Source: Acidobacteriota bacterium
Lineage (GTDB): Bacteria; Acidobacteriota; Terriglobia; Terriglobales; Acidobacteriaceae
Length of the DNA: 42,628 bases
Direction: 5' to 3'
NCBI GenBank assembly: GCA_021836865.1
Contig: JAKBHH010000024.1
Span: forward strand, 1 to 42,628
Within the stretch, counting starts at the first letter, position 1. Each line of letters starts with the position of its first letter. The notes below the pieces were generated by a model. It saw nothing but the letters and a program-made list of their open reading frames with translations. It searched no databases and had not been told where the DNA came from. Position numbers and translations under genes: made by a program. Shown here piece after piece: positions 38,793 to 42,628 of the stretch.

Positions 38793-40226
38793 CTACTCGT
38801 CCTCTTCAATGCTTTCGGCGTAGGTCGGGTAGGGCTCGGGCGCGCGGCTGGTCGGCATCGCGAACAGCGTCTTCAGATCGGCCTGCACCTGCGCCCAGCG
38901 CTTGGGATTGCGCATGGTTGAGATCGGTGCGTCGGGGTTCGCGTAGTAGGCGAGGATGTCTTCCTTGATGCCGGGTGGGATGGGCTGGGAAGGATTGCGC
39001 GCAAGACGCCGCAGGAGATCCGCATAGGTGGCGTCGGTCAGCGGATAACCGCCGGGTCGAACTACGTACCCCGTGTCCAAATCGCGATTCGGCAGCGGGT
39101 GCCGCAAGTCGCTGGATCGCAGCAACACGTCGCGGTTCGCCTTCGGATCTTTCAGCAGTCCCGCGAGAAACCTCCGCGAGAAATCCTTTGGCGCATCGCT
39201 ACTGTGCATGGATCTGCGTGCAGGGGGCGGCGTGAACCGCGACAGGACATCCCGAAACACCGCGAGCGAGAGCGTGAGGCTGTGGAGGTAATCGGCTTCA
39301 GTCGCTGTTGTGGGATCTTTCACTGCGAGCTCACTGAACGGACCGATTTTCGGCGTCACAAAGATCAATCCTGCCAGCGCATAGGTTCCTATGCCGGGTT
39401 TGCGCCGGTAGGCATCCCATTGATTTTCCGCTGCAACGGCAGCCACCTCCTTCTCGATCTCCGCGGCTTCAGGGTTATCGGGCTCCGCGGGCTCGTGGTT
39501 GCGGTGCAGGATGGTGATAGCGTATGCGAGACGCGGAATGAACGTGCGTGCTGCGAAGCGATAGCCGGGCACGTTGAAGCGGTGCCCCTTCACGACAGAA
39601 AAATCCTGAGCCAGTCCGTAGGTCTGGTAGTAGGCGAGCGCCAACTGCCGCACGGGTACCTTGAGGCCGATATGACGCAGGAAGCGAATTGGAGCCATGC
39701 GATGGTGCGCCACCTCATCGATATCGAATCCGAACTCTGTGCGCACATGCTGGTGCTTACCCTCCGCAAAGCTGACCACTGGGCCATAGCGGGCGCGCAG
39801 CTTGGGAAAGTCCACGGGCACCGCAAGGTTTGTGGCGGTCGAGTGACCGAGCGAGTCGCCGACATAGTGCGAAAGCGCACCTACTGCGAAAGCGAGCTCA
39901 TTCGCGTTCTGCGCGTTGCGAAACAGGTTGACGACAAAGTCGCCGGAGCGTACATAGTGTGTGAGATCAGAGAAGCGTGGATCGCCGAAGGGATAGTAGC
40001 CGATGTCCTGGATGACGCAACCGCCGTATGCGTAAGCGCGGGCCTGCTCCAGGTCTGCCGGAGTGAGGGAGGGATAGCGGCTGAGCAGCAGCGGCACGAT
40101 CGAGTTTTGCCAGGTCAGGTCAACCAGTTCTTCGTGCGTGAGCAGGGAGTACCCAGCAGCACGATGTGGCTGCCAGAGGGTGGTCAGCAACAGAGCCATC
40201 ACGATGTGGAGCCATCGCCGAGTCAT
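38793..40226 (-). CDS. exported zinc-dependent phospholipase C family protein
   Basis: 477 residues. A signal peptide (about 1-25, HIVMALLLTTLWQPHRAAG) precedes a helical domain of the bacterial phospholipase C / P1 nuclease-like type. SLLTHEELVD, the block YAYGGCVIQDIGYYPFGD, and GALSHYVGDSLGHSTA supply the His and Asp zinc ligands; HVRTEFGFDIDEVAHH may add further ones. The C-terminal 200 residues are not recognised. It is probably periplasmic or secreted and acts on phospholipid head groups, though activity is untested. It lies 65 bases downstream of mlaF on the same strand, so a lipid-handling connection is possible, but it seems to have its own promoter. Confidence 0.85.
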   Translation of the reverse strand: MTRRWLHIVMALLLTTLWQPHRAAGYSLLTHEELVDLTWQNSIVPLLLSRYPSLTPADLEQARAYAYGGCVIQDIGYYPFGDPRFSDLTHYVRSGDFVVNLFRNAQNANELAFAVGALSHYVGDSLGHSTATNLAVPVDFPKLRARYGPVVSFAEGKHQHVRTEFGFDIDEVAHHRMAPIRFLRHIGLKVPVRQLALAYYQTYGLAQDFSVVKGHRFNVPGYRFAARTFIPRLAYAITILHRNHEPAEPDNPEAAEIEKEVAAVAAENQWDAYRRKPGIGTYALAGLIFVTPKIGPFSELAVKDPTTATEADYLHSLTLSLAVFRDVLSRFTPPPARRSMHSSDAPKDFSRRFLAGLLKDPKANRDVLLRSSDLRHPLPNRDLDTGYVVRPGGYPLTDATYADLLRRLARNPSQPIPPGIKEDILAYYANPDAPISTMRNPKRWAQVQADLKTLFAMPTSRAPEPYPTYAESIEEDE

Positions 40227-40232
40227 AATCCA

Positions 40233-40266
40233 TCTTTACCATAAGCGCTCACGGTGAAGATGCCCA
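40233..40266 (-). promoter_or_regulatory. phospholipase promoter region with the shared palindrome
   Basis: The minus-strand sequence ACCGTGAGCGCTTATGGT (40238-40255) has the same 12-mer CGTGAGCGCTTA as the transposase promoter, ending 15 bases before the ATG (14 there). Candidate -10: TAAAGA 6 bases before the ATG, or TATGGT; candidate -35: TGGGCA (40261-40266). Confidence 0.4.
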
Positions 40267-40291
40267 CGTCACTTTTCTCCGCGTCGGGGCC

Positions 40292-41137
40292 CTACTCCAG
40301 GAACTCCCGTACAAAGGGATCCTCGCTCCTGACCAGTGCGCCGAGAGAACCATCGAAGATCAGCCGTCCTTCCGAAAGCATCAGGAAGCTTGTCTTGGGG
40401 TCTGTTTCGCCTTCCGGTAACGGCACCATCCCATTGTCCTGGGTGTTGAACCGATGCGTACACATCGTGAACGCATCCTGGAGCCGGTGCGTCACCATGA
40501 GCGACGGTGTATGGAACACATCGCGCTGCTTCACAATCAACTCGATGATGTTCGTGGAGGTCACTGGATCCAGCCCCCCGGTGGGCGAATCGTAGAGCAG
40601 CAGGTCAGGGTGATGAATCAGCGCGCGCGCAATGGCAACCCGCCGCCGCATACCTCCTGAAAGACTGCTGGGAAAGTAGCTGAACGTCTCCTCCAGTCCC
40701 ACAAAGCGCAGCGCTTCCAGGACGCGGGCGTCGATTTCGCTGTCTGCGACGCGCTCCTGAATCATCTGATACGCGACATTGTCGCGCACGGTGAGCGAGT
40801 CAAACAGCGCGCCCTCCTGAAACACCATCCCCGCCCGCCTACGCAGCGCGAACAGGTCTTCCTCGCGCATGTGCGAAATGTCTTCGCCGAAGAGATGAAT
40901 GCTACCCTCATCCGGACGCAGAAGTCCATTGGCGAGCTTGAGCAGGACGCTTTTTCCGACGCCGACCGGCCCCAGCACAATCCGCGTCTCGCCCGGCGCA
41001 ACCGAAAAGCTGATATCCTCCAGCACTGGAGGGCCGGCAAAGCCCAGGGTTACATTGCGAAAAGTCAGCACCGATCCGGCTTCCGGTTCAGAAGCAAGGC
41101 TTTGTGCGGTTTGTGCGACGGTCGGTGTCACATCCAC
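40292..41137 (-). CDS. mlaF: Mla/Mce-type ABC transporter ATPase
   Basis: Energises a lipid transporter with MlaE. 281 residues, starting at GTG 41137 within the end of mlaE (10-base overlap). Walker A is GPVGVGKS (56-63), the Q-loop MVFQEGALFDSL, the signature LSGGM (159-163), Walker B LLLYD (179-183), the D-loop GGLDP, and the H-loop MVTHR. GALFDSLTVRDNV is the MlaF-type block after the Q-loop. The residue after the Walker B aspartate is Ser184 (codon TCG), where nearly all ABC ATPases have the catalytic glutamate. ATP hydrolysis may therefore be slow or use another base. An N-terminal Ala/Ser-rich extension of about 20 residues is unconserved. Confidence 0.92.
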   Translation of the reverse strand: MDVTPTVAQTAQSLASEPEAGSVLTFRNVTLGFAGPPVLEDISFSVAPGETRIVLGPVGVGKSVLLKLANGLLRPDEGSIHLFGEDISHMREEDLFALRRRAGMVFQEGALFDSLTVRDNVAYQMIQERVADSEIDARVLEALRFVGLEETFSYFPSSLSGGMRRRVAIARALIHHPDLLLYDSPTGGLDPVTSTNIIELIVKQRDVFHTPSLMVTHRLQDAFTMCTHRFNTQDNGMVPLPEGETDPKTSFLMLSEGRLIFDGSLGALVRSEDPFVREFLE

Positions 41138-41913
41138 CCGGCAAAAAGCGTCAGTATGAGGCGGCTGATAAGAAAGTCCACAAAGATGATCAGAACCGAT
41201 GCGTTGACTACCGCCGAAATGGTGGAACGGCCTACACCCTGTGTTCCTCCTGTCGTCCGGATGCCGTAGAAGCAGCCGATCGACGCGAGGATATAGCCGA
41301 AGAAGAGCGGCTTCACCAGTCCCTGCACGATGTCAGGAAGGCGAAGGTGTTCCCATGCCATGTTGAGATACTGGGTGCCATTCTGGTGGTTCATGAACAC
41401 GGTGACCAGCCCGCCGCCTATGATTCCGAAAGCATCCGCGACGATGGTGAGAAAAAACAGCATGAAGATGCTGGCAAAGATACGGGGAGTCACGAGCTTG
41501 CGAAGGGGATCCACGCCCAGGGCGCGCATAGCATCAATCTGTTCAGTCACGACCATCGATCCCAGCTCGCTGGCCATTGACGAAGCATTTCGACCGGATA
41601 CCATCACGCCAGTGAGCACGGGCCCGAGCTCGCGAATCATTGTCAGGCTCACAAACTGGCCTGTCACGGCGGTGGCGCCGAATGCAGAGAGAGTGGCAGC
41701 CGACTGCAGCGCCAGCACGCCCCCGGTGGACAGTCCGGACAGCACCACAATCGACAGCGATCCGACGCCAATGATGTCGGACTGCATGAGGAAATCGGCC
41801 CAGTAAACGGGCGGCCGGAAAAGATTCAAAATGGCGCGATAGGAGAACAGGGAATAGTCCTGCACGGTGAGGACGATGCGCTTGGCGGTGCTTTCGATTG
41901 GGTCTTTCGCCAT
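41128..41913 (-). CDS. mlaE: Mla/Mce-type ABC transporter permease
   Basis: Inner-membrane permease of a phospholipid transport system that keeps outer-membrane lipid asymmetry. The start at ATG 41913 gives 261 residues, the family length; a frame extending to 42027 adds an unconserved basic stretch. Five to six membrane helices. MlaE blocks: SDIIGVGSLSIVVLSGLSTGGVLALQ, RELGPVLTGVMVSGRNASSMASELGSM, EQIDAMRALGVDP, TPRIFASIFM, and a C-terminal GVGRSTISAVVNASVLIIFVDF is split across the last helices. No MlaD/Mce substrate-binding gene is visible downstream; it may be encoded elsewhere. Confidence 0.94.
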   Translation of the reverse strand: MAKDPIESTAKRIVLTVQDYSLFSYRAILNLFRPPVYWADFLMQSDIIGVGSLSIVVLSGLSTGGVLALQSAATLSAFGATAVTGQFVSLTMIRELGPVLTGVMVSGRNASSMASELGSMVVTEQIDAMRALGVDPLRKLVTPRIFASIFMLFFLTIVADAFGIIGGGLVTVFMNHQNGTQYLNMAWEHLRLPDIVQGLVKPLFFGYILASIGCFYGIRTTGGTQGVGRSTISAVVNASVLIIFVDFLISRLILTLFAGWM

Positions 41914-42186
41914 TCTGTTGCCTAAGCCGTCGCCTGCAGGATGGAGAGCGGGAAGCTCTCCTGCACAGGATAGCGCATGGCGCGGCAGCGTGGCGTCCCG
42001 TGCAGTGGACCCGTGCGGCTTGCCCAATGTAGACCTTGTGCGCCGGACGCGAGAAAATAATTGGGTTGACGCGGGCGGCTTATGTGCATGAAATCCAGTC
42101 GTTTAGCGTATTAAGCGTTGTGTGCGAGCATTAAATGCTGGCATTTTTGCATCCAAACAGGTAGACCGGTACAAGGGAGGAACGCT
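41914..42186. promoter_or_regulatory. divergent intergenic region, mlaE / sensor-like gene
   Basis: 273 bases. A TACATT hexamer on the minus strand could serve mlaE, and GGGAGG (42175-42180) is the SD of the rightward gene. AAATGC-TG-GCATTT (42132-42145) forms a small palindrome. No gene seen. Confidence 0.35.
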
Positions 42187-42628
42187 GTGCACAAATTTCG
42201 TCTGCGCCTGATTCTTGCGCTGGTTGCATGCGTCACACTGGTCTCGGTGGCCTCCACGTATTTTGATGTTCTTGCGCATAAGCACATCTTGCGCGAAGAA
42301 CTGGTAAGGCGCACGAAATGGATGGGCGTCAGCATTCAGCCATCCATTGAACAGACCCTCGCCTCGGGCAGCGACACGTCTCTTTCTGCCCTGGTTCTAC
42401 AGGCGAAGCAGCGCACGTCTGCCACGGCGGTTGCGGTTTACGACCCTCAAGGCAAGTTGCTTGCCTTCTCCGGTCCAATTGATCTGGTGCACTCGCTCTC
42501 AGACGCGACCCTTGCGCGCACTCTGCGTAAGGGCGCGGTCCTGGGCGGCTTTGGTCACGCAGGCGATCGGCAGTGGCTGGAAGAAGACTTCCCGCTGCAC
42601 AACGGCAACGAGCTCAAGGGAGCATTCG
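42187..42628 (+). CDS. membrane sensor-like protein, N-terminal part (cut by window end)
   Basis: 147 codons visible, open to the window edge. The GTG start at 42187 has a strong SD (GGGAGG, 6 bases upstream). A short basic N-terminus leads to a membrane helix (about 8-30, LILALVACVTLVSVASTYF), then a helical and beta-rich extracytoplasmic region (REELVRRTKWMGVSIQPSIE; TAVAVYDPQGKLLAFSGP). VYDPQGKLLA is typical of PAS/Cache-like sensor folds. This layout occurs at the start of sensor histidine kinases, HAMP proteins and the membrane-anchored trehalose-phosphate synthases of some bacteria. The effector domain lies outside the window, so no product is named. Confidence 0.75.
   Translation, partial: MHKFRLRLILALVACVTLVSVASTYFDVLAHKHILREELVRRTKWMGVSIQPSIEQTLASGSDTSLSALVLQAKQRTSATAVAVYDPQGKLLAFSGPIDLVHSLSDATLARTLRKGAVLGGFGHAGDRQWLEEDFPLHNGNELKGAF

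Noticed and set aside
39099-40244. A 381-codon frame antisense to the phospholipase gene
   Set aside because: It is a shadow of a gene with signal peptide and zinc motifs; its own sequence shows no family features.

Overview
The window is a GC-rich chromosomal segment. Its gene set points to an acidobacterium, most likely class Terriglobia. The evidence is menaquinone synthesis by the futalosine route (mqnE), exported proteins with Asp-box propellers, OmpA-type proteins with Ig-like inserts, and the general look of the proteins. This placement is inference from family resemblance, not from a marker search. No tRNA, rRNA or CRISPR array was seen. The window cuts rpoC at its 5' end and a membrane sensor-like gene at its 3' end.

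Layout. 1-7850: rpoC, a strong bidirectional terminator, a convergent membrane GGDEF protein with an exported three-repeat sensor region, and arginase. 7854-9513: a two-gene, AT-richer cassette (tcmP plus a DUF5131/Gp37-Gp68 three-Cys protein), facing arginase with a 3-base gap. 9628-14401: ddl, a membrane-anchored unknown, a membrane-anchored FkbM methyltransferase, fabD, and a rhomboid-fold protein that has lost its catalytic residues. 14477-16697: an exported M28 peptidase, divergent from a LysW-like zinc ribbon that is translationally coupled to a small exported protein. 16746-24104: gatB, an exported two-domain VOC protein, mfd and galU. 24223-26386: P-II and AmtB (nitrogen sensing and ammonium uptake), divergent from a solitary nuoB. 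27215-33981: OmpA-like protein, Asp-box propeller protein, mqnE, a small membrane protein, and an exported amidohydrolase. 34140-36335: a ROK kinase lacking the usual zinc cysteines, convergent with glutaryl-CoA dehydrogenase. 36506-38697: an AT-richer accessory patch with three small genes and an IS1-like transposase. 38793-42628: an exported zinc phospholipase C-like protein, an Mla/Mce-type ABC ATPase and permease (mlaF, mlaE), and the start of a membrane sensor-like gene.

Functional links. AmtB and P-II form the classic ammonium uptake and sensing pair. mlaE and mlaF overlap and encode one lipid transporter core; the ATPase has serine where the catalytic Walker B glutamate is expected. 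Most of the rest is a mosaic of single genes and short operons. Several genes (ddl, gatB, nuoB, mqnE, the amidohydrolase and the transposase) have a -10-like hexamer only 6-7 bases before the ATG and no Shine-Dalgarno sequence, which suggests leaderless mRNAs. The best candidates for something under-described are the TcmP/DUF5131 pair, the LysW-like acidic protein, the dead rhomboid, and an operator-like palindrome shared by the transposase and phospholipase promoters.
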